This document shows, one piece after another, positions 35,467-45,490 of a stretch of 60,958 nucleotides of DNA. The stretch spans positions 1-60,958 of the forward strand of contig NZ_BJVJ01000038.1 of NCBI RefSeq assembly GCF_007989085.1, read 5' to 3'. This DNA is from Pseudonocardia sulfidoxydans NBRC 16205 (lineage in GTDB: Bacteria > Actinomycetota > Actinomycetes > Mycobacteriales > Pseudonocardiaceae). The position numbers were made by a program, and so were the translations under genes. The notes under the pieces were generated by a model that did no database searches, had not been told where the DNA came from, and was given only the letters and a program-made list of their open reading frames with translations. The stretch's first letter is position 1; the number at the start of each line of letters is the position of its first letter.

Positions 35467-36635
35467 CCGCCCCCACGTCCGGAACCCGGCCCGACGACGC
35501 GCGACGGCACAACCGCTCGGCGCTGCTGCGCCGGCTGCACGTCGACGGGCCCTGCACCCGGGCGACCCTCGCCACCGAGCTGGGGCTCAACCGCAGCACG
35601 ATCAAGGCGGTCGTCGACGGCCTCGCCGAGGCCGGCGTCGTCACCGAGGCCGTCCCGTCCCAACGCAGCGGGGCGGGACGGCCCTCCCTGATGGTGCTGC
35701 CGCAGCCGCAGTCCGCGGTCGTGCTGGCCGTCGACATCCGGGTCGACCAGGTCGCCATGGCGATGGTCGGCATCGGCGGGCAGATCCTCGGCAGGCACAG
35801 CTGGAACCTGCACCGCACCACCCGGCTGCCCGGCGAGGTCATCACCCACGTCGTCGAGTCCGCCCAACTGCTGCGCGACGAGCTCGCCGTCGTCGTGTCC
35901 GCGGCCGGGGTGTCGGTGCCCGGCGTCGTCCGGCGCGCCGACGGGTTCGTCCACGAAGCCCCCAACCTCGGCTGGCGCGACGTCGCGCTCGGCCGCCGGC
36001 TCGGGTCGGTACTGCAGCTGCCCACCCTCGTCGGCAACGACGCCGAGCTGGGCGCGCTCGCCGAGCACGTCCGCGGCGTCGCGCGGGACTCCAGCGACCT
36101 CGTCTACCTCTCCGCCGACGTCGGCCTCGGCGGTGGCGTCATCGCCGGCGGGCGACCGCTGCGCGGCACCGGCGGCTACGTCGGCGAGATCGGGCACATC
36201 CAGGTCCGCCCCGGCGGACGCGCCTGCTTCTGCGGCGCCCAGGGCTGCTGGGAGACCGAGGTCGGCGAGCCCGCGCTGTGCCGGGCACTCGGGCTGCCCG
36301 AGGACACCCCGCGCGGCGCGCTCGTCGCCGAGCTCCGGACCCTCTCCGCCGCGCCCGACCAGATCGAGCGCAAGCTCGGCGAGTTCACCGAATGGCTCGC
36401 CACCGGCCTGGTCACGCTCGTCAACATGCTCGCGCCCGAGCTCGTCGTCCTCGGTGACCTGCTCACCGCGCTGCCGCCGCGCGTCGTCGACCGGGCCCGC
36501 GCGATCGTCCACGAGCGCAGCCTGGTCAGCCGCGCCGTCGGCGGCACCCGGATCACCATCTCGCCGCTGGGCCGCGACGCGCGCCTCGTCGGTGCCGCCG
36601 AGCTCGCGTTCGAACAGATCCTCGAGTCGATCTGA
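35463..36635 (+). CDS. ROK family transcriptional regulator (XylR-like)
   Basis: A 390-residue repressor. The N-terminal winged helix contains RRLHVDGPCTRATLATELGL and NRSTIKAVVDGLAEAGVV. The ROK sugar-binding domain has VGNDAELGALAEH, YLSADVGLGGGVIAGG and the zinc site H245, C255, C257, C262 (GHIQVRPGG, ACFCGAQGCWE). The GTG overlaps the permease stop. It is probably an autoregulated xylose-type repressor of this operon, released by sugar binding. Confidence 0.9.
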   Translation: MTAPTSGTRPDDARRHNRSALLRRLHVDGPCTRATLATELGLNRSTIKAVVDGLAEAGVVTEAVPSQRSGAGRPSLMVLPQPQSAVVLAVDIRVDQVAMAMVGIGGQILGRHSWNLHRTTRLPGEVITHVVESAQLLRDELAVVVSAAGVSVPGVVRRADGFVHEAPNLGWRDVALGRRLGSVLQLPTLVGNDAELGALAEHVRGVARDSSDLVYLSADVGLGGGVIAGGRPLRGTGGYVGEIGHIQVRPGGRACFCGAQGCWETEVGEPALCRALGLPEDTPRGALVAELRTLSAAPDQIERKLGEFTEWLATGLVTLVNMLAPELVVLGDLLTALPPRVVDRARAIVHERSLVSRAVGGTRITISPLGRDARLVGAAELAFEQILESI

Positions 36636-36637
36636 AA

Positions 36638-36654
36638 CCGGGGGCGTGCCCCGG
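36638..36654 (+). terminator. Short hairpin after the ROK gene
   Basis: CCGGGG and CCCCGG flank GCGTG immediately after the ROK stop codon. It is short, but correctly placed to end the ABC operon. Confidence 0.45.
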
Positions 36655-36755
36655 CCGTCCGGGGGGCCCACCCCCTCGTCCCTGCGCGCCCGCCGCGGGA
36701 GCCTGCGGTCACCCGGGCCAGCGCCCGCGCCCGGGCCGACCCGGGGGAGACGACC

Positions 36756-36905
36756 ATGGACCCGACCGCCGAGCTGCCCGAACGTGCCCGCAACTGGGAG
36801 AACGTGTGGGACGACGCCGTGCGCCCCGACCTGCTGCCCCACGGCGCCGAGCTGCGCCGCCTCGACTCCTGCGGCCCCACCCGCCCCGACCCGTACGTCC
36901 TCTGA
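36756..36905 (+). CDS. Small protein of 49 residues, unrecognised
   Basis: The ATG at 36756 lies six bases after GGGGGAG, a good ribosome site. The ORF is MDPTAELPERARNWENVW followed by an acidic and leucine-rich middle and a C-terminal SCGPTRPDPYVL. Codons show the local third-position GC bias and the ORF is complete. There is no membrane segment or signal peptide. It sits alone between the ROK gene (120 bp) and the repeat field. A RiPP-like precursor or regulatory peptide cannot be excluded, but nothing specific supports either. Confidence 0.55.
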   Translation: MDPTAELPERARNWENVWDDAVRPDLLPHGAELRRLDSCGPTRPDPYVL

Positions 36906-38035
36906 GCTACTCCTGCCGTCGGATACGGCGTGGCACTCGGCGGTCGGCGCGTGGGTTTCGCGCTCGCCGCGCGGTCAGCGCGAGGTGCTGCGACCTGACA
37001 ACCCGCGCGGGGACTCTCGCGGGAGGCGCGACCGCCGTCGCGGCGCGTGGGTTCCGTGGGCGGCGCGTGGTGTCGAAGGTCGACGCATGGCCTCCAGGAC
37101 GTGCCCCGATCCGACACGGTGCGCGGCGACGGGCGAGTTGGCATGGTCCTGACCGCTCGGACGCGGGGCGACCTGGGCGCACGCGGCGACGGGCCGACTC
37201 CCCACAGCGCGCGGACTCTGCGGTCGGCGCGCGGGGATCGCATTCGGTGCGCTGCCAGGAGGCGGGGCGTTGACTCAAGAACCTGCGTGGCGACGAGAGG
37301 CTGCGCGCGTCGACCTGGACGTGCTCGCGGTGACGGACCACCGTCACGGCGCGCGGGCACCAGGGTCGGCGCGTGGGTTTCGCGGGCGGCGGGCGGGTGT
37401 CGCGGTGGGTTTCGTGGGCGGCGGGCGGGTGTCGCGGATGGTGCGCGGCCTGCGTGAGGTGCATCGACTCGACAACTTGCGTGGGGACGAGGGCGCCCGC
37501 GCGCCGACCTACCCACGCGAGCGATGCCGGCCGACTTCGTGGCGCGGGCTCCCGCGGCGCGCGGGCTCTCGGGTCGGCGCGTGCGTTTCGCGATCGGCGC
37601 GCGACCTGCGCGGGGTGTTCCGACCCGACAACCCGCGCGGCGACGGGAACGTCGACGCGAGCTCGCGGCGCCGGGGGCGTCCGCGCGCTGCAGAGGCAGC
37701 GCGGGCTCTGCGGTCGGAGCGAGCCCCTCGCGGTCGACCCGCGTCGTGCAGGACGTGTGCCGACCCGAGACCCTGCGCACCGCCCCTGAAGACCGCGCCG
37801 ACCTCGAGCGCGCCGACCCCGAGCGCGCCGACCCCGACAACCATCGACGTCGACCCCGCCGGGTGGCCGAACAGGAGGGGCCCGGCGGAACAGGCGGAAG
37901 GGAGTGCCCTACCCGAGGTCGGGGGAGGACACCCGGACCGCGGGGGATCGCACCATCGCCGCGGACCGGTCGTCGGCCGCAGTCTCGATCCCGAGTCCCG
38001 GACAGACCGGGCGGGGGGACCATCGAGGAGAAGTC
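36906..38035. repeat. 1.1-kb non-coding field of degenerate repeats
   Basis: No credible gene is seen between the 49-residue ORF and the aspartate kinase. At least four diverged copies of a two-part unit occur: a front GGTCGGCGCGTGGGTTTCGC (36942, 37364, variant at 37572, partial at 37037) and a back CCGACCCGACAACCCGCG (variants near 36991, 37103, 37463 and 37618), usually followed by CGGNGAC. Open frames across it are low-complexity Arg/Ala/Pro readings that differ in every frame. Confidence 0.7.
37373..37436. repeat. Two tandem 32-bp copies inside the repeat field
   Basis: Copies at 37373-37404 and 37405-37436 begin GTGGGTTTCGYGGGCGGCGG and differ by one C/T change, so this is a recent duplication in an otherwise diverged region. 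Confidence 0.88.
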
Positions 38036-39286
38036 ATGGCAGCGCGAAGGAGCGGGGAGTCGGCACCGCGATCCATCAGCGGGCCGCAGGCGCCGCTGGT
38101 CTGGAAGTTCGGCGGCACGTCCGTCGGCGACCAGGAGCGGGTGCGCGCGGTCGCCGAACGGATGGTGGCCGCCCAGCGCAGCGGTCGCGGCGTGGTCGCG
38201 GTGCTGTCGGCGATGGGGAAGTCGACCGACGCACTCGTCGCCCAGGCCGCCGCTATCTCGTCGAACCCGCCGCTGCGCGAGCTCGACGCCCTGCTCTCGG
38301 TCGGTGAGCAGATCTCCTGCGCGCTGACCGCGATGGCGATCGCGTCGCTGGGCGGTCACGCCGTCTCGCTGACCGGGGGCCAGGCCGGTATCCGCACCGA
38401 CGCCACCCACGGTAGCGCCCGCATGCTGGGCATCGACCCCTCCCGGATCCGCGCGGCCCTCGACGAGGGCGCGATCGTGCTGGTCACGGGCTTCCAGGGG
38501 GAGTCGGCGAACGGTGACACGACGACGTTGGGCCGCGGTGGCTCGGATGCCTCGGCCGTCGCCGTGGCCGCGGCTCTCGGGGTGCGGGAGTGCGAGATCT
38601 TCACCGACGTCGCGGCCGTCCACACCGCCGACCCGCGTGTCGTGCCCGACGCGCGCCGGCTCACGACGATCCGCCCGCAGGAGATGCTCGAGCTCGCCGA
38701 GGCGGGCGCGGGTGTGCTGCAGCCGCGGTCGGTGGAGCTGGCGATGGCGCACGGCGTCGACATCCATCTGCGGTCGAGCTTCGGCACCGAGGAGGGCACC
38801 TGGATCCGTGGCGGCGCAGGTGATTTCGAGGTCGCGGGGACCGCGTCGGTGGCCGGGGTGGCGCACCGCCGCGACGAGCATCTCTACACCGTCGACGCTC
38901 CACTGACCGCGGTCGCGGCGGCGCTGGCCGGGCGCGGGCTGGCCCTGGGCACGGTCGTCCCCGGCGCGTCGACGGCCGTGACCGTCCCCGGCGCGGACCC
39001 TGCCGCGGTGGCCGCTGCGCTCGACGCGGCGGGTATCACGGTGCGCGACCGGGAGGATCTCGGTTCGGTCGGTGTGGTGAGCCTCGGCCTGGCGCGCGCG
39101 CCGGAGGTGCTGGCCTCGACGCTGGACGTCCTCGCCGCGGCCGGGATCACCCCGCGCCTGGTGACGACGACCCCGTCGCGGGTGGGCGTGCTCGTCGCCG
39201 CGGACCGGGTCGACGACGCGGTCCGCGCCCTGCACGCCGCGCTCGTGGGCGGCGAGTCCGCCGGAGCGGGCCGCACCGCCGCCTGA
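38036..39286 (+). CDS. Aspartate kinase, probably dedicated to diaminobutyrate supply
   Basis: A 416-residue kinase converting L-aspartate to 4-phospho-aspartate. The catalytic N domain (about 20-275) has VWKFGGTSVGD, LLSVGEQISC, TGFQGES, TLGRGGSDASAV, EIFTDVAAVHTADPRVV and RPQEMLELAEAGAGVLQPRS. The C-terminal ACT pair is present but diverged: the usual PGxAA/MIxQN lysine/threonine feedback signatures are not recognisable, and the end reads TPSRVGVLVAADRVDDAVRALHAAL. The ATG follows GAGGAG by five bases. The next gene on the strand (207-bp gap) contains a diaminobutyrate aminotransferase, so a dedicated role like Ask_Ect of ectoine clusters is inferred. It still needs aspartate-semialdehyde dehydrogenase from elsewhere. 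Confidence 0.9.
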   Translation: MAARRSGESAPRSISGPQAPLVWKFGGTSVGDQERVRAVAERMVAAQRSGRGVVAVLSAMGKSTDALVAQAAAISSNPPLRELDALLSVGEQISCALTAMAIASLGGHAVSLTGGQAGIRTDATHGSARMLGIDPSRIRAALDEGAIVLVTGFQGESANGDTTTLGRGGSDASAVAVAAALGVRECEIFTDVAAVHTADPRVVPDARRLTTIRPQEMLELAEAGAGVLQPRSVELAMAHGVDIHLRSSFGTEEGTWIRGGAGDFEVAGTASVAGVAHRRDEHLYTVDAPLTAVAAALAGRGLALGTVVPGASTAVTVPGADPAAVAAALDAAGITVRDREDLGSVGVVSLGLARAPEVLASTLDVLAAAGITPRLVTTTPSRVGVLVAADRVDDAVRALHAALVGGESAGAGRTAA

Positions 39287-39310
39287 GGACGCGTTCCCGC
39301 AGGCCAGACC

Positions 39311-39354
39311 CTGTGAGTGGCAATAGTCGCTATAGCGACTATTGCCACTCACAG
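39311..39354. terminator. Perfect 44-bp palindrome after the aspartate kinase gene
   Basis: The arm CTGTGAGTGGCAATAGTC continues with GCTA and meets its exact complement with no loop. It begins 25 bp past the aspartate kinase stop. Compared with the copy at 45491-45534, an A:T pair replaces a G:C pair at mirror positions, so both stay perfectly palindromic. It is probably a stem-loop terminator; cruciform or protein binding is also possible. Confidence 0.75.
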
Positions 39355-39493
39355 GTGTATCGGGGGGAGAACCCCACACCTCCTCGGGGGGCGGCCCCGC
39401 CGGCTCGGGGGAGCGCACCATCGAATCGGACATCCGCGGTCGGCAGGCTTGTGACCAGCAGAGAAAGCCCCCAACTCCAGCCAGGAGCGGATC

Positions 39494-42400
39494 GTGACCA
39501 CGCTGCAGGAACCCGATGCGCCGCCCACAGCGGCGTCCGACGCGCCGGCCCTTCTCGTGGCCGCCGACTACGCCCAGGGCTCACGGGCCCGCACCGGTGA
39601 ACGCCTCGACCACGTCTTCGAGGAGCAGGCCGACTGGATGCGGGCCTACGGCCGCGCCGGTCACCTCGCCGTCGACACCGGCGACGTCGCCCTGACCTAC
39701 TCCGAGCTCGACGAGCGCGCCAACCGCCTCGCCCGCCAGCTGCTGGCCTCCGGAGCCCGCGCGGGCGACCGGATCGCGCTGCTGTTCGACCAGGCCGTGC
39801 ACTCCTACGTCGGCATGCTCGCCGTCATGAAGATCAACGCCGCGTACGTGCCGCTGGACGTCGCGTTCCCGGCCGACCGGATCGCCTACATCCTCTCCGA
39901 CGCCGGTGTGAGCACGGTGCTGTCGCTGTCGCACGTGCCCGAGCGCGTCGTCGGCCTGGAGGACTTCGCCCCCGGCCTGATCTACGTCGACCGGCTCGCC
40001 GCGCAGATCGAGGCGCAGTCCGGTGCCCGGCTGACCGAGGCCGAGCGCGGCACGACCGTCGAGGACCTCGCCTACCTGATCTACACCTCCGGGACGACGG
40101 GCCGCCCCAAGGGCGTCGCGATCGAGCACGCCAGCATCTGCAACTTCGTCCGTGTCGCCGCCGAGGTCTACGGCCTGCGGGCGAGCGACCGCGTGTACCA
40201 GGGCATGACGATCGCCTTCGACTTCTCCGTCGAGGAGATCTGGGTGCCGTGGATGGCCGGTGCCACGCTGGTCCCGAAGCCCGCGGGCATGTCGTTGCTG
40301 GGCATGGACCTGCACGCCTTCCTGACCGAGCGCCGCGTCACCGCGATGTGCGTCGTCCCGACGCTGCTCGCGACGATCGAGGAGGACCTGCCCGCGCTGC
40401 GGTTCCTGCTCGTGTCGGGCGAGGCGTGCCCGCAGGACCTCGTCGCCCGCTGGCACCGCGACGGCCGCCGCTTCCTCAACGTCTACGGCCCCACCGAGGC
40501 CACCGTGACCGCGACGTGGACCGAGGTCCACCCCGACCGGCCCGTCACCATCGGGCAGCCGCTGCCCACCTACACCACCGTCGTCCTCGACCCGGACAAC
40601 CCGTACCGGGCGCTGCCGCACGGCGAGGTCGGCGAGATCGGCATCGCCGGCATCGGCCTCGCGACGGGCTACCTCAACCGCGAGGACCTCACCGACAAGT
40701 CGTTCATCGAGGACTTCCTGGGGATCGCCGGCAACCCGTCGGGGCGCATCTACCGCACCGGCGACCTGGGCCGTGTCAACGACCAGGGCGAGATCGAGTA
40801 CATGGGCCGCATCGACCTGCAGGTCAAGATCCGCGGCTACCGCATCGAGCTCACCGAGATCGAGTCCGTGCTGCTGCAGGTGCCCGGGGTGTCGGCGGCG
40901 GTCGTCGACACCTTCGAGCCCACGCCCGGCCAGGTCGAGCTCGTCGGCTACTACAGCCTCAAGACGGGCGTCGCCCCGCTCGACACCGACGCCGCCCACG
41001 CGCACCTGCGCGAGCGGCTGCCCGCCTACATGGTGCCCGCCTACCTGGAGCACCTCGCCGCGATCCCGATGACGACGTCGGACAAGGCCGACCGCAAGGC
41101 CCTGCCGCCGCCCACCATGCGCCGCGCCGGCGGGCCCGCGGGGGAGATGGTCGCCGCCGAGACCGCGACCGAGGAGATCCTCGCCGCGACCCTGGCGAGG
41201 ACGATCGGCCTCGACACCGTCTCCGTCGACTCCAACTTCTTCGACGACCTCGGCGCGAACTCCCTGCTCATGGCCCGCTTCTCCGCGGCGCTGCGCAAGG
41301 AGACGTCGCTGGCGGCCCCGTCGATGCGCGAGATCTACGCCCACCCGACGATCCGCGAGCTCGCGATCCACCTCGGCGGGGAGGCGCCCGGCGCGTCCGC
41401 CGCGGTCCGCACCGGCCCGCTCGTGCGCACCAGCACGATCGGCTACCTGACGACGGGCCTGCTGCAGCTGCTGGCGTTCCTGGGCGTGACCTACGGCGGG
41501 ATCTTCCTGCTGGAGAACGGCTTCATCTGGGCCACCGAGGCCCCCGACATCACCCAGATCGTCGAGCGCACCGTGCTCTACGGGGTCGGGGTCTACCTGG
41601 CTGCGTGCCTGTTGCCGATCGCGCTGAAGTGGTTGCTCGTGGGCCGCTGGAAGCAGCGCGAGATTCGGCTCTGGGGCCCCGCCTACCTGCGGTTCTGGCT
41701 CGTGCGGACGCTCGTCCGGGTCAACCCGCTGGTGCTCTTCGCGGGCTCGCCGCTCTACACCCTCTACCTGCGTGCCCTCGGCGCGAAGATCGGCCGGGGC
41801 GCAACGGTCCTGTCGCGGACCGTGCCGGTCGCCACCGACCTGATCACCATCGGCGAGGGCGCGATCGTCCGCCGCGACAGCTCGTTCACCGGCTACCACG
41901 CTGTGGCGGGCGCCATCCGGACCGGGCACGTCACCATCGGCCGTGACGCGTTCGTCGGCGAGGCCACCGTGCTCGACATCGGCACCGCGATCGGTGACGG
42001 CGGCCAGCTCGGACACTCGTCGTCGCTGCACACCGGGCAGGCGATCCCGGCGGGCGAGCGCTGGCACGGCGTCCCTGCCGAGCCGACGACGACCGACTAC
42101 CGCACGGTCCAGACCGGCCGCCCGGCCACCCTGCGCCGCGTCGTCTACAGCGCGCTGCAGCTGCTCGTCGTGCTCGTCGTCGGGCCCGCCGCGCTGACCG
42201 GGGTCGTGCTGCTCGCCAGCTCCGTCCCGGCCGTGACGACGGCCCTGACCACCTACTCGCTCACCGACCCGGCCTTCTACCTCGTCGTCGCGCTGCTCTC
42301 CCTGGCCGTGTACGTGATGGCCCTGCTGCTCGCGGTCCTGGTGATGGTGACCGTGCCGCGGCTGCTGCGGCGCGTCGTGCGGCCCGGGCGCACCTACCCG

Positions 42401-45400
42401 CTCTACGGCGTCCACTGGGCCGTGCAGCGCACGCTCACCCGGCTGACCAACTCGCGGTTCCTGATGCTGTTGCTCGGCGACAGCTCGTTCATCGTCGGTT
42501 TCGTCCAGGCGCTGGGCTACGACCTGCGGCGCGTCGACCAGACCGGGTCGAACTTCGGTACCGAGATGCACCACGACACCCCGTACCTGACGACGATCGG
42601 CTCCGGCACGATGGTCTCCGACGGGCTGTCGGTGATGAACGCAGACTTCTCCACGACGTCGTTCCGGGTCTCGCCGGTCACGGTGGGGGACAACAACTTC
42701 CTGGGTAACAACATCGCCTTCCCGACGGGGGCCGCGGTCGGCGCGAACGTCCTGCTGGCCACCAAGGTCATGGTCCCGATCGACGGGCCGGTCCGCGAGA
42801 ACGTCGGCCTGCTCGGCTCGCCGCCCTTCGAGATCCCCCGCGGTGACGCCCAGGACGTGCCGCACCCCGCGATCACCGACCTGGCGCTGCGCCGCCGCGT
42901 GCTCGTCCGCAAGAACCTGCACAACGCGTCGTCGATGCTCGTGGTGCTGCTGCTGCGCTGGGTCGCCTTCACCGCGACGATCCTGTTCGCCGCCGCCGGC
43001 CTGCGGCTGTTCGCGACGTACGGCACCGCGGCGCTGGCCACGAGTGTCGTCGCGAGCCTGCTGTTCACGACGCTGTACGGCGCGCTGCTCGAGCGGGCGA
43101 CGCTCGGGTTCCGGCGGCTGCGTCCGCGCGTCTGCTCGATCTACGACCGCTACTTCTGGCACCACGAGCGGCTGTGGAAGCTGTATGTGACGCCGCGCTT
43201 CACCGGCACCCCGTTCGGCAGCCTCGTGTGGCGGCTGGCGGGCGTGCGGATGGGCCGGCGGGTGTTCGACGACGGCGCCGCAATGCCGGAGAAGTCGCTG
43301 GTCACGATCGGCTCGGACGTCGTGCTCAACGCGGGCAGCGTCATCCAGTGCCACTCACTGGAGAACGGCTCGTTCAAGTCCGGCGCCACCGTCGTCGGCG
43401 ACGGCGCAACGCTCGGCGTGAAGGCGTTCGTCCACTACGACGTCACGATCGGCGACGGCGCGATCCTCGAGGCCGACGCGTTCCTGATGAAGGGCGAGGT
43501 CGTCGAGCCGCACGCCGTGTGGCGGGGAAACCCGGCCACCGAGCTGCGGGAGCGCCGCACCCCGGCGCCGCCGGCCGCCGCACCTACCGCCGCCGTGCCG
43601 GCCGCGGTCGTGCCGGTCGTGGTGACGCGCTCCGACGCCGACAAGGCCGCCATGCTCGCCGCCTACGCCGCCGGTTCGGTGCCGAACCTGGACCTGGACC
43701 GCCCGGCGCCCGGCCCGGTGTTCACCGGCCCGGCCCGGCACGTGGCCGCCGTCGAGGCGACGGTCGTGCTGCCGACGCGCCGCATCCCGGTCGGCGCGCT
43801 CCCGGCCGGCGCACCCCCGCCCGCCCCGCAGCACCGGCCGGCCCCGCGGCACCGTCCCGCCCCGCAGCACCGTCCCACCCCGCCGGCACCCGCCGCGCGG
43901 CCCGTCACCGCGGCCGTGCCGCGCGACAACCAGGAGTCCGTCATGACCAGCACCACCACCGGCACCGCCCGCCCGCCCGCCGCCGTCCCGGCCGTTCCCG
44001 CGCCGACGGCCCCCGCGCCCGCCGCCCCGGTCACCCAGCCCGGCTTCGTGTCCGGTCCCGCGACCGGGCCACGCCCCGTGCCGCGTGGCGCACCCGCACC
44101 CCGGCCGCCGGTGCAGCCCGTCCGGGCCGCCGCACCCATGACCGGCCCGTCGGTCACCACGCCGCTGCCCGGCCCGCGCTCGGCCGAGCTGCTCGCCCGC
44201 CAGGCCCGCCGCGAGTCCAACGCCCGCGTCTACCCGCGACACTTCCCGTTCGCCGTCGCCGAGGCGCAGGGCTCGTTCATCCGCGACCTCGACGGCAACG
44301 TCTTCGTCGACTTCCTCGCCGGCGCCGGCGTGCTCTCGCTGGGGCACAACCACCCCGAGCTCGTCGCGGCCGCCACCGAGCAGATGGGCGTGTTCACCCA
44401 CGGCCTCGACATGGCCTCGCCGGCCAAGGACGCCTTCACCGACGCGCAGCTGTCGATGCTGCCCGTCGCGATGCGTGACCGGATGCGCATCCAGTTCTGC
44501 GGCCCCACCGGCGCCAACGCCGTCGACGCCGCGATCAAACTGTGCAAGACGGCCACCGGCCGCGGCCAGGTCGTCTCCTTCCAGGGCGGGTTCCACGGGT
44601 CGTCGCACGCCGCGATGGCCCTGACCGGCAACGTCTCGCAGAAGCGTCCGGTCGCCAACGGCATGCCCGGCGTCCAGTTCTTCCCCTTCTCCTCGTGCAG
44701 CCGCTGCCCGCTGGCGCTGGACCCGCAGACCTGCCAGACCAACTGCGTCTCGTTCCTCGAGCGCGCCCTGAACGACCCCAACGGCGGCCTGGAACTCCCG
44801 GCGGCGGTCATCATGGAGCTGGTCCAGGGCGAGGGTGGCGTCATCCCGGCCCGGCTGGAGTTCGTGCAGCGCGTCCGCCGGCTCACCCGCGAGCTGGGCA
44901 TCCCGCTGATCGTCGACGAGGTGCAGACCGGCTGCGGGCGTACGGGCACCTGGTTCGCGTTCGAGCAGTACGACATCGAGCCCGACGTCGTCGTCGCGTC
45001 GAAGGCGTTGTCCGGCATGGGTCAGCCCGTCGCGATCATCATGTACGACGAGAAGCTCGACACCTGGGCGCCCGGTGCCCACACCGGCACCTTCCGCGGC
45101 AACCAGCTCGCCTTCGCGGCCGGCGCGAGGACCGTCGAGATCGTGCGGCGCGACGGCGTGCTCGGCAACGTCGTCGAGCGCGGCCGCCAGGTCGCTGCGC
45201 GGCTGGGGGGCTTCACCGCCCACCCGGCGGTGCTGGAGGTCCGGGGGATGGGCCTGATGTGGGGCATCGAGCTGGTCGCCCCCGCCGACGGCCGTACCGT
45301 CACCGAGCTGGCCGAGGACGTCCAGGCGCGGGCCCTGCGCGCCGGGCTGATCGTGGAGCTCGGCGGCCGTGACGACTGCGTCGTCCGGATGCTGCCGCCG

Positions 45401-45481
45401 CTCAACGTGACCGCCGAGGTCATGGACGTCGCCCTGGCGATCCTGGTCCGCTCGATCGAGGCGGCCTGGGCGAACGCCTGA
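39494..45481 (+). CDS. Pls-type poly-amino-acid synthetase fused to diaminobutyrate aminotransferase
   Basis: A 1,995-residue protein. Adenylation domain ~35-540: [11 protein letters not shown] (197-207), NVYGPTEAT (329), YRTGDLG (420), [13 protein letters not shown] (438) and A10 lysine K531. Carrier domain ~555-625 with phosphopantetheine site S590 (LGANSL). Six membrane segments (~649-675, 692-715, 882-914, 928-958, 1146-1175, 1180-1206) separate three left-handed-beta-helix-like C domains (~763-866, 1023-1113, 1233-1353), the plan of epsilon-polylysine synthetase. There is no condensation or thioesterase domain. After a ~200-residue Pro/Ala linker comes a full class III aminotransferase (~1563-1995) close to EctB ([30 protein letters not shown] lysine K1837). 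By alignment, pocket residues D243, F244, E247 and C286 would suit a basic side chain. Predicted product: poly(L-2,4-diaminobutyrate). GTG start after AGGAG. Confidence 0.9.
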   Translation: MTTLQEPDAPPTAASDAPALLVAADYAQGSRARTGERLDHVFEEQADWMRAYGRAGHLAVDTGDVALTYSELDERANRLARQLLASGARAGDRIALLFDQAVHSYVGMLAVMKINAAYVPLDVAFPADRIAYILSDAGVSTVLSLSHVPERVVGLEDFAPGLIYVDRLAAQIEAQSGARLTEAERGTTVEDLAYLIYTSGTTGRPKGVAIEHASICNFVRVAAEVYGLRASDRVYQGMTIAFDFSVEEIWVPWMAGATLVPKPAGMSLLGMDLHAFLTERRVTAMCVVPTLLATIEEDLPALRFLLVSGEACPQDLVARWHRDGRRFLNVYGPTEATVTATWTEVHPDRPVTIGQPLPTYTTVVLDPDNPYRALPHGEVGEIGIAGIGLATGYLNREDLTDKSFIEDFLGIAGNPSGRIYRTGDLGRVNDQGEIEYMGRIDLQVKIRGYRIELTEIESVLLQVPGVSAAVVDTFEPTPGQVELVGYYSLKTGVAPLDTDAAHAHLRERLPAYMVPAYLEHLAAIPMTTSDKADRKALPPPTMRRAGGPAGEMVAAETATEEILAATLARTIGLDTVSVDSNFFDDLGANSLLMARFSAALRKETSLAAPSMREIYAHPTIRELAIHLGGEAPGASAAVRTGPLVRTSTIGYLTTGLLQLLAFLGVTYGGIFLLENGFIWATEAPDITQIVERTVLYGVGVYLAACLLPIALKWLLVGRWKQREIRLWGPAYLRFWLVRTLVRVNPLVLFAGSPLYTLYLRALGAKIGRGATVLSRTVPVATDLITIGEGAIVRRDSSFTGYHAVAGAIRTGHVTIGRDAFVGEATVLDIGTAIGDGGQLGHSSSLHTGQAIPAGERWHGVPAEPTTTDYRTVQTGRPATLRRVVYSALQLLVVLVVGPAALTGVVLLASSVPAVTTALTTYSLTDPAFYLVVALLSLAVYVMALLLAVLVMVTVPRLLRRVVRPGRTYPLYGVHWAVQRTLTRLTNSRFLMLLLGDSSFIVGFVQALGYDLRRVDQTGSNFGTEMHHDTPYLTTIGSGTMVSDGLSVMNADFSTTSFRVSPVTVGDNNFLGNNIAFPTGAAVGANVLLATKVMVPIDGPVRENVGLLGSPPFEIPRGDAQDVPHPAITDLALRRRVLVRKNLHNASSMLVVLLLRWVAFTATILFAAAGLRLFATYGTAALATSVVASLLFTTLYGALLERATLGFRRLRPRVCSIYDRYFWHHERLWKLYVTPRFTGTPFGSLVWRLAGVRMGRRVFDDGAAMPEKSLVTIGSDVVLNAGSVIQCHSLENGSFKSGATVVGDGATLGVKAFVHYDVTIGDGAILEADAFLMKGEVVEPHAVWRGNPATELRERRTPAPPAAAPTAAVPAAVVPVVVTRSDADKAAMLAAYAAGSVPNLDLDRPAPGPVFTGPARHVAAVEATVVLPTRRIPVGALPAGAPPPAPQHRPAPRHRPAPQHRPTPPAPAARPVTAAVPRDNQESVMTSTTTGTARPPAAVPAVPAPTAPAPAAPVTQPGFVSGPATGPRPVPRGAPAPRPPVQPVRAAAPMTGPSVTTPLPGPRSAELLARQARRESNARVYPRHFPFAVAEAQGSFIRDLDGNVFVDFLAGAGVLSLGHNHPELVAAATEQMGVFTHGLDMASPAKDAFTDAQLSMLPVAMRDRMRIQFCGPTGANAVDAAIKLCKTATGRGQVVSFQGGFHGSSHAAMALTGNVSQKRPVANGMPGVQFFPFSSCSRCPLALDPQTCQTNCVSFLERALNDPNGGLELPAAVIMELVQGEGGVIPARLEFVQRVRRLTRELGIPLIVDEVQTGCGRTGTWFAFEQYDIEPDVVVASKALSGMGQPVAIIMYDEKLDTWAPGAHTGTFRGNQLAFAAGARTVEIVRRDGVLGNVVERGRQVAARLGGFTAHPAVLEVRGMGLMWGIELVAPADGRTVTELAEDVQARALRAGLIVELGGRDDCVVRMLPPLNVTAEVMDVALAILVRSIEAAWANA
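43932..43945 (+). promoter_or_regulatory. Internal ribosome site and ATG before the aminotransferase domain
   Basis: AGGAG (43932-43936), six bases, then ATG (43943-43945), in frame with the fusion (codon 1484) and inside the Pro-rich linker. Translation from here would give a separate ~512-residue aminotransferase with a disordered N-terminal tail ([14 protein letters not shown]). It may be a relic of the gene fusion or a working second start. Confidence 0.5.
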
Positions 45482-45490
45482 CCCCAGCCC

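Noticed and set aside
39313..39360. Short peptides reading MSGNSRYSDY / MSGDSRYSDY from the palindromes (also at 45493)
   Set aside because: They are merely translations of the repeated palindrome and run into unrelated downstream frames.
36176..39433. Long minus-strand open frame (over 1,000 codons) across the ROK gene, repeat field and aspartate kinase
   Set aside because: Arg/Pro/Ala/Ser-rich with no recognisable domain; antisense to well-supported genes. It reflects high GC third positions.
39581..43354. 1,257-codon minus-strand open frame opposite the synthetase
   Set aside because: Low-complexity translation with no motifs; a shadow of the plus-strand gene.
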